Shown here: positions 34,803 through 43,508 of the stretch, piece after piece
How positions within the stretch are numbered: the first letter of the stretch is position 1
How the letters are laid out: each line of letters begins with the position of its first letter
Origin: Bradyrhizobium sp. SZCCT0148
GTDB lineage: Bacteria > Pseudomonadota > Alphaproteobacteria > Rhizobiales > Xanthobacteraceae
Assembly (NCBI RefSeq): GCF_018129985.1
Contig: NZ_JAFCKT010000023.1
Location: 1 to 52,013 of the forward strand
Length of the DNA stretch: 52,013 bases
Reading direction: 5' to 3'
Notes under the pieces: model-generated
Database searches by the model: none
What the model was told of the DNA's origin: nothing
The model's input: only the letters and a program-made list of their open reading frames with translations
Program-made: the position numbers and the translations under genes

Positions 34803-35732
34803 ATGTTGAAACAGCTTTTTGCGCCGCAACTTGTCATCCTTTATGTGCTGGCGGCCTCGACGATTTACGTTCACTTCCGCGGCAAACAGCGACTGCGCTT
34901 TGCGCGCCAGCTCGGCGATCACTCGACCTATCTCGCGCCCTACAATGTCCTGATGTATGCGGGCTCGGCGGTGCCGAACAAGCCGGTGATCCCGGTCGAG
35001 CAATTTCCCGAGCTGAAACCCCTCAGCGAGAATTGGGAGATGATCCGCGACGAGGCCGTGCGTCTGTTCGACGAGGGCTTCATCCGCGCGGCCGCGAAGA
35101 ACAACGACTGGGGCTTCTATTCGTTTTTCAAGAGCGGCTGGAAGCGGTTTTACCTGAAATGGTACGACGACTTTCTGCCGTCGGCGAACACGCTGTGCCC
35201 GAAGACGGTGGAGCTGCTGAAGTCGATCCCGAGCGTGCATGGCGCGATGTTTGCGATGCTGCCGCCGGGCGGCAGGCTCGGCGCGCACCGCGATCCCTTT
35301 GCCGGCTCGCTGCGCTATCACCTCGGCCTCGTTACGCCGAACTCGAACAAGTGCCGCATCCTGGTCGACGGCGTCGAATGCGTCTGGCGCGACGGCGAGG
35401 CCTTCATGTTCGACGAGACCTTCATCCACAGCGCCGAGAACGCGACCGACGTCAACCGCATCATCCTGTTCTGCGACGTCGAGCGCCCGATGAAGTACGG
35501 CTTCATGACCGCGATTAACCGCTGGGTCAGCCATCACATCGTCAAGGCATCGGCAACCCAGAACGTCGATGGCGAGCACGTGGGCGTGCTCAACAAGGTG
35601 TTCGGGAAGCTCTACGAGATCCATCTCGGCAGCCGCAAGGTCAAGGAGTGGAACCGCAACGTCTACTACACGCTGAAGTATTCGCTGACCGCGCTGATCC
35701 TCGGCCTCATCGTCTATTCGGCGTTGAGTTGA
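34803..35732 (+). CDS. aspartyl/asparaginyl beta-hydroxylase-like protein (LpxO-like)
   Basis: 309 residues from ATG 34803 (GGGGAA site); the frame is open up to 34731. One membrane segment lies at each end (FAPQLVILYVLAASTIYV and YSLTALILGLIVYSAL), with the catalytic domain between. The iron ligands of this 2-oxoglutarate oxygenase family are visible: His162-x-Asp164 (GAHRDPF) and His209 (ETFIHSAEN). LpxO proteins hydroxylate the secondary acyl chain of lipid A at the inner membrane. The membrane anchors favour that role over protein hydroxylation. Confidence 0.85.
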   Translation: MLKQLFAPQLVILYVLAASTIYVHFRGKQRLRFARQLGDHSTYLAPYNVLMYAGSAVPNKPVIPVEQFPELKPLSENWEMIRDEAVRLFDEGFIRAAAKNNDWGFYSFFKSGWKRFYLKWYDDFLPSANTLCPKTVELLKSIPSVHGAMFAMLPPGGRLGAHRDPFAGSLRYHLGLVTPNSNKCRILVDGVECVWRDGEAFMFDETFIHSAENATDVNRIILFCDVERPMKYGFMTAINRWVSHHIVKASATQNVDGEHVGVLNKVFGKLYEIHLGSRKVKEWNRNVYYTLKYSLTALILGLIVYSALS

Positions 35733-35766
35733 ATCTGAACGCGCCGGACCAGGCGGCCGGCCCCGC

Positions 35767-36315
35767 CTAGTGATGATGTTTGTGGCCTGCGCGGGTGTCG
35801 GGGCTCTGGTTTTGATAACCTCGCAGCTCCGCGTATCGCTGCATTTGGCCCGGGGCCAGCAATGCCGCTGTCGCCAGATGGTACTTGAGGTGGCTCTCAC
35901 GGAGCTTCCCCTGCGTTTCGGCGATGGCCGCGATGCTGGCCTTGAGCGATTCCGACGTGACCGCTCGGGAGGAGAATAGGTCCTCAAGTGCTCTCTCCTG
36001 ATCGACGAGCTTTTTGCCCAGCGGAATGGCTTCCTGTTTCATGGCTTCGAACAACCGCCGGACCTCGGCGCGTTGATCGGCGGTCAAGTCGAGACGATCA
36101 CCGAGTTCGAGCACGTGGCTGGGACCCGGATATCCATTGAGCTCTGCAGCAAGCGCCAACCCCATCCCGCGCCCGGCGCGAAGGTCGTCGACCTGCTGCT
36201 GCGACAGCGTCTTGATGGGGCGCCCTTCGAGGCCGGCATAGGGTTGACTGGACTGTGCACCGGCTGCGTTGCCGGTGAGCAGGAGAATAACTGCGAGCAA
36301 AAGCATGCGGTTCAT
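35767..36315 (-). CDS. Spy/CpxP-like periplasmic protein
   Basis: 182 residues from ATG 36315, with a signal peptide (MNRMLLLAVILLLTGNAAGA). Two LTxxQ-like motifs, LDLTADQRAEVRRLFEAM and LAPGQMQRYAELRGY, are the hallmark of the Spy/CpxP family of helical periplasmic chaperones and metal-stress sensors. The C-terminus GHKHHH is His-rich and could bind metal. It is divergent from the NTF2-like gene. No metal-resistance genes are adjacent. Confidence 0.75.
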   Translation of the reverse strand: MNRMLLLAVILLLTGNAAGAQSSQPYAGLEGRPIKTLSQQQVDDLRAGRGMGLALAAELNGYPGPSHVLELGDRLDLTADQRAEVRRLFEAMKQEAIPLGKKLVDQERALEDLFSSRAVTSESLKASIAAIAETQGKLRESHLKYHLATAALLAPGQMQRYAELRGYQNQSPDTRAGHKHHH

Positions 36316-36450
36316 GAATCTGGCTCCATCGGACGCGGTCCTGATCATACCTTATTGCGATCATCAATCCCGAACGCCAAATCTTGCTGGATGCGCCGGC
36401 TCGTGGCAACAAAGATTGCCGTGATGGAGATGCAGGATGTGGAGCAGGTG

Positions 36451-36906
36451 ATGTCCTTGCCAATCGCGAAGAGCGAAATCATCGACTTCTTCCGCCGATG
36501 GCTGGAGACCTTCGCAGGCTATGTTCGCGAGGTCGATTACGCCTCGGCGCGGCCGCTCTTCCATCCGGACGTGCTCGCCTTCGGCACCCACAACGACGTC
36601 ATCCCTGGTCTCGATCAATGGGTCTCGACGCAGTGGGACAACGTCTGGCCGAAGACCACCGATTTCCGGTTCGTGCTGGAGCAGACCTCGATCCTGGCGT
36701 CCTCTGACGGCACGATGGCAACCGTGATCGCGCCGTGGACCAGCACGGGGTATCACCCCGATGGCAGCACGTTCGCGCGCCCCGGCCGGGCCACGATGGT
36801 GTTTTCAAGAGATGGTGACAGATGGCTCTGCGTGCACTCGCACATGTCGCTCAATCGCGGTGTGCCGCAGGCGAGCCATGCGAATCGGCCGGTGAAGGCC
36901 TGGTAG
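36451..36906 (+). CDS. NTF2-like / SnoaL-type protein
   Basis: 151 residues from ATG 36451 (GGAGCAGG site); ATGs at 36424 and 36430 are also in frame. The sequence IDFFRRWLETFAGYVREVDY, then RPLFHPDVLAFG and a late SRDGDRWLCVHSHMSLNR, is a typical NTF2-like fold, as in polyketide cyclase-like and ketosteroid-isomerase-like proteins. The SHxSxNR ending suggests the SgcJ/YybH-type group. Its ligand or reaction is unknown. It ends at a bidirectional terminator. Confidence 0.75.
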   Translation: MSLPIAKSEIIDFFRRWLETFAGYVREVDYASARPLFHPDVLAFGTHNDVIPGLDQWVSTQWDNVWPKTTDFRFVLEQTSILASSDGTMATVIAPWTSTGYHPDGSTFARPGRATMVFSRDGDRWLCVHSHMSLNRGVPQASHANRPVKAW

Positions 36907-36922
36907 ATGCGATCGGAATAGA

Positions 36923-36950
36923 AAAGGCCCCGGACCTGTCCGGGGCCTTT
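36923..36950. terminator. bidirectional rho-independent terminator
   Basis: AAAGGCCCCGGA-CCTG-TCCGGGGCCTTT, a perfect 12-bp stem with A-rich and T-rich ends on both strands. It lies between two convergent genes, the NTF2-like gene (ends 36906) and the FAH-family gene (ends 36972), and can stop transcription from both sides. Confidence 0.9.
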
Positions 36951-36971
36951 CGCTTTGAAAGGTCGCTCAGC

Positions 36972-37673
36972 CTATTCCGGCTGGCCGATGCTGACCTTCA
37001 GCGTACCGACGCCGTCGACGCCGCATTCGAGTTTGTCGCCGGGCTGGAGCTGTGAGACGCCGGCGGGCGTGCCCGTCATGATGATGTCGCCGGCGGCGAG
37101 CTTCACCTGCTGCGAGAGCTGCCAGATGATCTCGGGCACGTTCCAGATCAGCTCGGTGAGGTCGCCCTTCTGGGCTTCCTTGCCGTTGACCGTCAGCCAG
37201 ATCTTGCCCTTGGCGGGATGGCCGATCTTGGAGGCCGGCTGAATCGCGGAGCACGGAGCGGAGCCGTCGAACGACTTGCCGATCTCCCAGGGACGCTCCT
37301 TCTTGCGCGAGGCGATCTGGAGGTCGCGGCGGGTGAGGTCGATGCCAACGGCGTAGCCGTAGACGTGATCCAGCGCCTTGTCGGCGGGGATGTTGAGGCC
37401 GCCGCTCTTCATCGCGACGATCAATTCGACCTCGTGATGCAAATCCTTGGTCAGTGGCGGATAGGGAATGGTGGCGCCATCCGGCACCAGCATATCGGCG
37501 TGCTTGGCGAAGAAGAACGGCGGGGCGCGCTCGTCATTGCCCATCTCGCGGATGTGCTCGAGATAGTTGCGGCCGACGCACCAGATGCGGCGCACCGGAT
37601 AGAGGCCGCTTTCGCCGACGACGGGAAGCGAAGCCTGGGGCGGAAGCGGGATGACGTAGGAGGCGGCGTTCAT
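36972..37673 (-). CDS. fumarylacetoacetate hydrolase family protein
   Basis: 233 residues. The metal-binding set of the FAH fold is visible: HHEVELIVAM (two Glu) and YAVGIDLTRRDLQ (Asp), with GTPAGVSQLQPGD near the C-terminus. The short length matches the acylpyruvase / FAHD1-like branch, which cleaves or decarboxylates acylpyruvates and oxaloacetate. It lies 35 bases after the ABC exporter gene on the same strand and is probably cotranscribed, although the functions seem unrelated. Confidence 0.88.
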   Translation of the reverse strand: MNAASYVIPLPPQASLPVVGESGLYPVRRIWCVGRNYLEHIREMGNDERAPPFFFAKHADMLVPDGATIPYPPLTKDLHHEVELIVAMKSGGLNIPADKALDHVYGYAVGIDLTRRDLQIASRKKERPWEIGKSFDGSAPCSAIQPASKIGHPAKGKIWLTVNGKEAQKGDLTELIWNVPEIIWQLSQQVKLAAGDIIMTGTPAGVSQLQPGDKLECGVDGVGTLKVSIGQPE

Positions 37674-37708
37674 GCGGGTCTCGCGGCTCTTGAGGTTGAC
37701 GGGGAACT

Positions 37709-39511
37709 CTATGCGGTTGCGCTGATCGGCGCCAGAGCGCCGGCATCGTGATGTTGCAGGCGGAAGAACGACGCATAGCGCCCGCCGCGACGGAGCAGCT
37801 CGTCATGCCGGCCCTGCTCGACGATTTCGCCGCCTTCGATCACAAGGATGGCGTCGGCATGCATGATGGTGTGCAGGCGATGCGCGATTACGATGGTGGT
37901 GCGGTTCTGGCAGAGATGCTCGATCGCCTCCTGCACCTGCCGCTCGGATTCGGAATCGAGTGCGGCGGTGGCCTCATCAAGCAGGATGATCGGCGCGTTC
38001 TTGAGCAGCGCGCGCGCCACGGCGATGCGCTGGCGCTGGCCGCCTGAAAGCTGCGTGCCGTGCTCGCCGACCGGCGTGTCGTAGCCGAGCGGGAAACTCA
38101 TGATGAAATCATGCGCGCAGGCTGCCTTGGCGGCGTCGACGATTTCGTTCTCGGTCGCGCCCGGCTTCCCGAACGCGATGTTGCTCCGGATGGTGTCGCG
38201 GAACAGATAGACGTCCTGCCCGACATAGGCGGTCTGCGCCCGCAGCGATTTGCGCGAGATCGCGCCGATCGACTGGCCGTCGATCACGATGTCGCCCTGA
38301 GTCACCTCGTAGAAGCGCAATAGCAGCGCCAGCACCGTCGACTTGCCGCCGCCGGAAGGGCCGACCAGCGCAGTGACCTTGCCGGGCTCCGCCACGAAGC
38401 TCATGCGGTTGAGCACGGTCTCGTTGGCGCGATAGGAGAAGCTGACATCGCGCAACTCGATCCGGGCCTCGGAGAGCTTCAGCGCCGGCTTGTCGTCGTC
38501 GGAGTGCTCGCTCGCCGGGCTGTCGACGACTTCGAGCAGCATGCGGGCGCCGACGAGCTGGCTGTTGAGATCGATGTTGAGCCGCGCCAGCCGCTTGGCC
38601 GGCTCGGTCGCCATCAGGAAGGCGGTCATGAAGGAGAAAAACGCACCGGGCGTGGCGTTGAGCGCGACCACGCTGTAGCCGCCGTAAAGCAGGCAGCCGG
38701 CGACCGCGAAGCCACCGAGCATCTCCATCAGCGGGTTGGAACGGTTGGCGACGCGCGCCATCTTGTTGGCGTTGCGCTCGACGATCGCGATGTTCTCGTC
38801 GATGCGCTTCTGCATGGTGTCTTCGAGCGTGAACGCCTTGACGGTGCGGATGCCCTGCAGCGATTCCTGCATCGTCTCCATGATGTCGGCGGTGCCGGTG
38901 AACTGGTTGAAGGCGAGACCCTTGATGCGCTTGACCAGCTTACGCAGCACCAGCATCGCCGGCGGTACCACAACGAGGCCGATGAACGACATCACCGGGT
39001 CCTGCCACACCATCACGCCGATCATGGCGAGAAGCATCATGAGGTCGCGGCCGACCGCGTTGACCAACATATTGAGGACGTCGGTGATCGATTTTGCCCC
39101 GGCCGTCAGCCGCGCCAGGAATTCGGACGAATGCCGTTCGGAAAAGAAGCCGACGCTTTCGCGCATCAGCTTGGCGAACAGTTGCCGCTGGTTGGTGGCG
39201 AGGATGGCGTTACTGATCTTGGTCAGGATCACCATGTGGCCGTAGGTCGCCACGCCCTTGATGAAGAGCAGGATCACCGTGATGCCCGAGAACATCGCGA
39301 TGCCCGGAATGTTCTTGTCGACATACGCCTGGTTGATGACCTGGCCGAGCACATAGGTCGCGCCCGCGGTCGATCCGGCGGCGAGCGCCATCAATGCGAA
39401 GGCGACGAGGTAGCGCCGCCAATAGACGACCCCCTGTTCCGTGACCAGGCGGCGAACCAGGACCATTGCCGCATAGGGATCGTCGGTGATTTTCTTTGGA
39501 AACTGGGCCAT
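37709..39511 (-). CDS. ABC exporter, MsbA-like (fused permease-ATPase)
   Basis: 600 residues from ATG 39511 (a start at 39538 would add nine). Six membrane helices lie in the first 330 residues, followed by a nucleotide-binding domain: Walker A GPSGGGKST, signature LSGGQRQRIAVARAL, Walker B IILLDEATAALD and AHRLHTIMHAD. MsbA-type half-transporters flip lipid A-core or other lipids across the inner membrane. The envelope-sugar genes beside it (galE, glycosyltransferase) fit, but drug-efflux members look similar. Confidence 0.85.
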   Translation of the reverse strand: MAQFPKKITDDPYAAMVLVRRLVTEQGVVYWRRYLVAFALMALAAGSTAGATYVLGQVINQAYVDKNIPGIAMFSGITVILLFIKGVATYGHMVILTKISNAILATNQRQLFAKLMRESVGFFSERHSSEFLARLTAGAKSITDVLNMLVNAVGRDLMMLLAMIGVMVWQDPVMSFIGLVVVPPAMLVLRKLVKRIKGLAFNQFTGTADIMETMQESLQGIRTVKAFTLEDTMQKRIDENIAIVERNANKMARVANRSNPLMEMLGGFAVAGCLLYGGYSVVALNATPGAFFSFMTAFLMATEPAKRLARLNIDLNSQLVGARMLLEVVDSPASEHSDDDKPALKLSEARIELRDVSFSYRANETVLNRMSFVAEPGKVTALVGPSGGGKSTVLALLLRFYEVTQGDIVIDGQSIGAISRKSLRAQTAYVGQDVYLFRDTIRSNIAFGKPGATENEIVDAAKAACAHDFIMSFPLGYDTPVGEHGTQLSGGQRQRIAVARALLKNAPIILLDEATAALDSESERQVQEAIEHLCQNRTTIVIAHRLHTIMHADAILVIEGGEIVEQGRHDELLRRGGRYASFFRLQHHDAGALAPISATA

Positions 39512-39575
39512 CCGGTGTCCATTGACGGCGCAGGACAAAGCCTGCCCGCGCGTCAGGGATCGAACGGCCTCTGTG

Positions 39576-39615
39576 CCCGCTCAAGCGGGGTTTTTCAAGC
39601 CCAATTAAGGGCTTG
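39576..39615. terminator. tandem hairpins between galE and the ABC exporter gene
   Basis: CCCGC-TCAA-GCGGG followed by GTTTTT (39576-39595), then CAAGCCC-AATTAA-GGGCTTG (39596-39615). The first has the form of a plus-strand rho-independent terminator, although no plus-strand gene ends here. On the minus strand the two hairpins come between galE and the exporter and may act as an attenuator or partial stop. Confidence 0.5.
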
Positions 39616-39629
39616 CGCTGGGGATGATT

Positions 39630-40643
39630 CTAGGCCGATGCGGCGTGGCGGAGCTCGCCATGGCGCTCGTGGAACAGCTTGTCCTCCCACGCCAAGGCGT
39701 GCGCGGCGATGGTCTCGAGGTCGTCGTATTGCGGCTTCCAGTCGAGCAGGCCGCGGATGCGGCTGGTGTCGGCGACCATGGTCATGATGTCGCCGGGCCG
39801 GCGCGGGGCGTATTGCACGGCGAAGCTGCGGCCTGACACCCGGCGCACGGCGTCGATGGTCTCCAGCACCGAATAGCCGCGGCCGTAGCCGCAATTGAGC
39901 GTTGTCGAGGCGCCGCCGTTGCGCAGGTACGCCAGCGCCGAACGATGCGCCTGCGAGAGGTCTGTGACGTGGATGAAGTCGCGGATGCAGCTGCCGTCGG
40001 GGGTCGGATAGTCGGTGCCGAACACGTCGATCTTGGCGCGCTGGCCGGTTGCGGCTTCCACCGCGATCTTGAGCAGATGGGTGGCGCCGGCGGTGGCAAG
40101 GCCGATGCGGGCCTGCGGGTCCGCGCCGGCGACGTTGAAATAGCGCAGGGTGACGTACTGCATGCCGTAGGCGGCGGCGACGTCGTGCAGCATGATCTCG
40201 GTCATCAGCTTCGACGAGCCGTAGGGCGACAACGGCCGCGTCGGCGCGTGTTCGGGGACCGGCACCTGGTCCGGATTGCCGTAGACGGCGGCGGTCGAGG
40301 AGAAGATGAAGCGGTTGATGCCTCGCTTGACCGCGACGTTGAGCAGATTGCGCGCGGTCGTGAAGTTGTTGCGGTAATAGCCGAGCGGATCGCGCATCGA
40401 ATCCGGCACGACGACGGAGCCGGCGAAATGGATGATGCTCTCGATGTTGTGCTGCGCGATGACGCCTTCGAGCAGGTTCTCGTCGCCTGCATCGCCAATG
40501 AACAGCGGCACGCCCTCGGGCAGATAAGCGGAGAAGCCGGTGGAGAGATCGTCGATCACGACGACGTCCTCGCCGGCTTCCGCCAGCGCGAGGACCGTAT
40601 GACTTCCGATATAGCCGGCGCCGCCGGTGACTAGTACAGTCAT
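39630..40643 (-). CDS. galE: UDP-glucose 4-epimerase
   Basis: 337 residues. GalE interconverts UDP-glucose and UDP-galactose for surface polysaccharides. The NAD site is VTGGAGYIGSHT (5-16) and the catalytic residues are Ser115/116 (FIFSSTAAVYG), Tyr141 and Lys145 (YGSSK). NPxG-type substrate contacts appear in RYFNVAGADP. Length and motifs are standard. It is transcribed towards the MsbA-like exporter and divergent from the glycosyltransferase gene by 126 bases. Confidence 0.95.
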   Translation of the reverse strand: MTVLVTGGAGYIGSHTVLALAEAGEDVVVIDDLSTGFSAYLPEGVPLFIGDAGDENLLEGVIAQHNIESIIHFAGSVVVPDSMRDPLGYYRNNFTTARNLLNVAVKRGINRFIFSSTAAVYGNPDQVPVPEHAPTRPLSPYGSSKLMTEIMLHDVAAAYGMQYVTLRYFNVAGADPQARIGLATAGATHLLKIAVEAATGQRAKIDVFGTDYPTPDGSCIRDFIHVTDLSQAHRSALAYLRNGGASTTLNCGYGRGYSVLETIDAVRRVSGRSFAVQYAPRRPGDIMTMVADTSRIRGLLDWKPQYDDLETIAAHALAWEDKLFHERHGELRHAASA

Positions 40644-40769
40644 GATCTCACCCGTCTTCGATCAACGCGCCACGTTAACGTTTGCGCGGTGAAGAGGGGG
40701 TTTCGGCGGGGCTGAACTGGTCACTATGCTTAATGTTGCGTATAGGGGGCTTCCGAAACGGAGCGTGAC

Positions 40770-41834
40770 GTGGCCAATCCCCCCGGCGATCTCGAAGTGA
40801 TCGTGCCAAATCTGCACAGGCGCTATTCCGGGGTCACCGCGACCAACCGGATGGTGGCGCCGCGGCTGGCCAAGCTGTACCGCGCCGCTTGGTTCGGCTC
40901 GCACGCGCCGGCCGGAATCGCGCGCCTGAGCGTTGCCGATTTTCTGAAGCTGTGGCGCCGCAAGGCGCCATTGATCTGGCACGCACGGCGCAACAACGAG
41001 ATGATCGCGGGCGTTGCGTTGCGTGCGCTCGGCTGGCCGCTGAAGCTCGTGTTCACCTCGGCGGCGCAGCGGCACCATAGCTGGATCACGCGCTGGCTGA
41101 TCCGGCGCATGGACGCGATCATCGCGACATCAGATCTTTCGGCCTCGTTCCTGAAAGTGCGGGCGACGGTGATCCCGCATGGCGTCGACACCGACGTCTA
41201 CGTGCCGCCGATCGATCGCGCGGCAGCGTTTAGGGAAGCCGCGCTGCCGGGCCGCTACGCCATCGGCTGCTTCGGCCGCGTGCGTGCACAGAAGGGCACC
41301 GATGTGTTCGTCGACGCGATGTGCCGGCTGCTGCCGCGCTATCCGGATTTTACGGCCGTGATCGTCGGTCAGGTCACGGCCGAGCAGACATCCTTTGCCA
41401 ATGACCTGAAGAAGCGCATCGAAGCAGCCGGCCTGCAATCGCGCATTGTCATCACCGGCGAGCTGCCGATCGAAGCGGTGCAGCGCTGGTATCAGCGGCT
41501 GACGATCTACGCCTTCACCTCGCGCAACGAAGGTTTTGGCCTGACGCTGATCGAGGCGATGGCCGCCGGGAGCGCGCTCGTCGCCGCGCGCGCCGGCGCT
41601 GCCGAGCTTGTGGTCGAGGATGGCGTGAGCGGCGTGCTGATCCCGACCGGCGATGCCGAGGCGCTCGCTGCTGCGGTCGAGCCACTGATGCGGGACGTGG
41701 CCGCGGCGACGGCGATGGGCGAACGGGGGCGGGCGCGGGTGCTCGCGAAGTTCAGCCTCGATGCCGAAGCGGCGCGGATCGGCGAGGTCTACCGGCCGTT
41801 GCTCGGAGCAGCGATTTCAGGCGCCGATAACTAA
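40770..41834 (+). CDS. glycosyltransferase family 4 protein, LPS-core type
   Basis: 354 residues from GTG 40770, with an ACGGAG site upstream and no ATG close by. It has the GT-B fold of family 4: acceptor domain to about 165, then GRYAIGCFGRVRAQKGTDVFVDA, the donor-site block TSRNEGFGLTLIEAMAAGSA (EX7E motif) and a C-terminal helix. The ATNRMVAPRL start and the HARRNNEMIAG block resemble rhizobial LpcC-like mannosyltransferases of the LPS core, so mannose from GDP-mannose is a reasonable guess. Confidence 0.85.
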   Translation: MANPPGDLEVIVPNLHRRYSGVTATNRMVAPRLAKLYRAAWFGSHAPAGIARLSVADFLKLWRRKAPLIWHARRNNEMIAGVALRALGWPLKLVFTSAAQRHHSWITRWLIRRMDAIIATSDLSASFLKVRATVIPHGVDTDVYVPPIDRAAAFREAALPGRYAIGCFGRVRAQKGTDVFVDAMCRLLPRYPDFTAVIVGQVTAEQTSFANDLKKRIEAAGLQSRIVITGELPIEAVQRWYQRLTIYAFTSRNEGFGLTLIEAMAAGSALVAARAGAAELVVEDGVSGVLIPTGDAEALAAAVEPLMRDVAAATAMGERGRARVLAKFSLDAEAARIGEVYRPLLGAAISGADN

Positions 41835-42018
41835 AAACTGCGAAAACAACCCCATGCACAGTAGCCGGCCATATGGAATCAATGACTTGCGGGTCGGCGA
41901 CGATGATCTTCTGAGTAAGATGTTCTTCCGGGTATGCGAAAGCTGATTGACCTGTCGGGCAAAACAGCTCTCAGCTTTCATCATCGCAACATCATCAGCT
42001 CCGGCAAAACTAAATATT
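41835..42018. repeat. intergenic repeat-like stretch
   Basis: 184 bases without a gene. The words AACTGCGAAAACAACCCCAT and GACCTGTCGGGCAAAACAGC are familiar from multicopy intergenic sequences in Bradyrhizobium genomes; this is from memory and was not searched. AGCTGATTG and CTTTCATCATCGC follow. No clear terminator is seen after the glycosyltransferase gene. Confidence 0.4.
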
Positions 42019-42507
42019 TCACTGGCCGAACTCCGCCACGATGAGGGCAGCGACGACGACCATCGTCAGCGGCAGGCGAAGCCTGCGATACCACGGCGGG
42101 ACCCAACCTTGACGCGCAGACCAAATGTCCAGCAGCAGATTCGCAGCGAAGCCGGCTGCCAAGAGTGCGAGACCATATCGGACATCGACCAGCAGCGACG
42201 CCCAGCCGACGAGCGAGGGAACGACACTGATGCCGAGCCGGCCGGCATCGATGCCGTGATCCGTCCGCGAGATCGACCGGGTCATCGCGGCGCCCCAATG
42301 GATGCCGCCGAGGAAAGACAGGATGACAGCGCCGTAGGCCAGCAGTCCATGCACCGCGGCCGCCTTCAAGTCACCCTCGATTGTCTGGGAGGCGATCGAG
42401 AGCCCGACGAACGGCACCAGGCCCAATCCGCCGAGCCACGCTGCAGCGGTTGGAACCGGTGCGCGCCGCGGCCCGCCATTATGACCGTCAGTCAGAGATG
42501 TCGACAT
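42019..42507 (-). CDS. DUF3429 membrane protein
   Basis: 162 residues with five hydrophobic segments. The block GLLAYGAVILSFLGGIHWGAAM is the hallmark of DUF3429 proteins (TMEM69-like). It has a good ribosome site (GAGGCAG). The function is unknown; in other proteobacteria members occur near photolyase or cryptochrome genes. It lies 35 bases after the 183-residue membrane protein gene on the same strand. Confidence 0.85.
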   Translation of the reverse strand: MSTSLTDGHNGGPRRAPVPTAAAWLGGLGLVPFVGLSIASQTIEGDLKAAAVHGLLAYGAVILSFLGGIHWGAAMTRSISRTDHGIDAGRLGISVVPSLVGWASLLVDVRYGLALLAAGFAANLLLDIWSARQGWVPPWYRRLRLPLTMVVVAALIVAEFGQ

Positions 42508-42542
42508 GCTGCCTCGCGCCGGGGATACCAGTTGTCACGGTC

Positions 42543-43094
42543 TCACGCCTCCCGCGCTGCCAGCAGCGTCGAGCAGAGCAGGCCGATCAGCGCGATCAAG
42601 GCTGCCACGCTCATGCCGTTCAAGGCGACCAGCCTCGCATAGTCCGACGTCATCATCAGGGGTTGGCCGAGGTGGGCATCCACGAAGAGATAGGCGATGA
42701 ATGGAAGCGTGGCGACGATTGCTGTTTTCAGGCGCTCGTCCGGCCGAAACAAAATCGTGCCCAGCAGTGCACAGGGAAGCAGGAACAGCTCGACGCCCGA
42801 CGATGCGCCGAACAGCTTGACGCATAAGACGGTGTTGCCGACGCCGGCCAGTGGAAGCAGCGCGCGGCCCGCAAGCGAATGCCTTTTCGCCAGGGCCGGG
42901 ACGGCGAGGAAGAAAGGCGTCGAGAGCAGGCTGAACCAGGCCGGCCAGGCGGTTGTGCCCACGATCCAATGCAGATAGAGCGGATAGAAAGGCTGGTTGG
43001 ATGCCACAACGAGCGCGATCTTGCCCGCCAGCGCCGAACGAGGGTCCGGGTGATCCGCATAGCTGCCGATCCAAGTCGCAATCGTCTTGATCAT
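42543..43094 (-). CDS. unknown integral membrane protein
   Basis: 183 residues with about five membrane segments (for example WIVGTTAWPAWFSLLSTPFF, LFLLPCALLGTILF and AALIALIGLLCSTLLAA). The N-terminus MIKTIATWIGSYADHPDPRS is cytosolic or periplasmic and polar. No family is recognised. It is cotranscribed with the DUF3429 gene and divergent from the DUF2256-ubiG pair (247 bases), so it may share their regulation. Confidence 0.7.
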   Translation of the reverse strand: MIKTIATWIGSYADHPDPRSALAGKIALVVASNQPFYPLYLHWIVGTTAWPAWFSLLSTPFFLAVPALAKRHSLAGRALLPLAGVGNTVLCVKLFGASSGVELFLLPCALLGTILFRPDERLKTAIVATLPFIAYLFVDAHLGQPLMMTSDYARLVALNGMSVAALIALIGLLCSTLLAAREA

Positions 43095-43341
43095 CTGCCT
43101 CGGATCATCTCCTTGGGCGCGCCAGCTGATCTGATCTCCCCGTACGAGAGCGTCGCCACGGTTGAGGAAACGATCGCAAGCCGGATTCGGATCACAAGCG
43201 GCGCGGCGAGGGTCAGGCGTCCTGATCCAAAAGCCGAGCAGAATCGTTCAGGGAGGGAAAGTCTCGCTCCGTGCGGGCACCTACGCTGGATGCGAACACC
43301 GGCCGCGCAAACGGGTCTTTTTCTCTCTGGGCAAATCTCCC

Positions 43342-43506
43342 ATGCCGAAGATGCGACGCAAATCGGACCTTCCGACCAAAATATGCGCCGTTTGCAAGCG
43401 GTCGTTCGCTTGGCGGCGAAAATGGGCACGGGACTGGCCAGGCGTCAAATTCTGTTCCGAACGGTGCCGCGGGGACGGGCGACGGGCTGCGCGCCAGGAA
43501 GGCTGA
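43342..43506 (+). CDS. DUF2256 zinc-ribbon-like small protein
   Basis: 54 residues from ATG 43342 (a second ATG at 43351). The pattern LPTKICAVCKRSFAWRRKWA, then RDWPGVKFCSERCR, with two CxxC-type pairs, is the complete DUF2256 motif and suggests a bound zinc. The function is unknown; family members are often beside cryptochrome or photolyase-related genes. The stop is two bases before the ubiG start, so the two are translationally coupled. Confidence 0.88.
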   Translation: MPKMRRKSDLPTKICAVCKRSFAWRRKWARDWPGVKFCSERCRGDGRRAARQEG

Positions 43507-43508
43507 CC

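Noticed and set aside
38504..39787. Plus-strand frame of 427 codons opposite the MsbA-like exporter
   Set aside because: Antisense shadow; His/Glu/Asp-rich with no recognisable domain.
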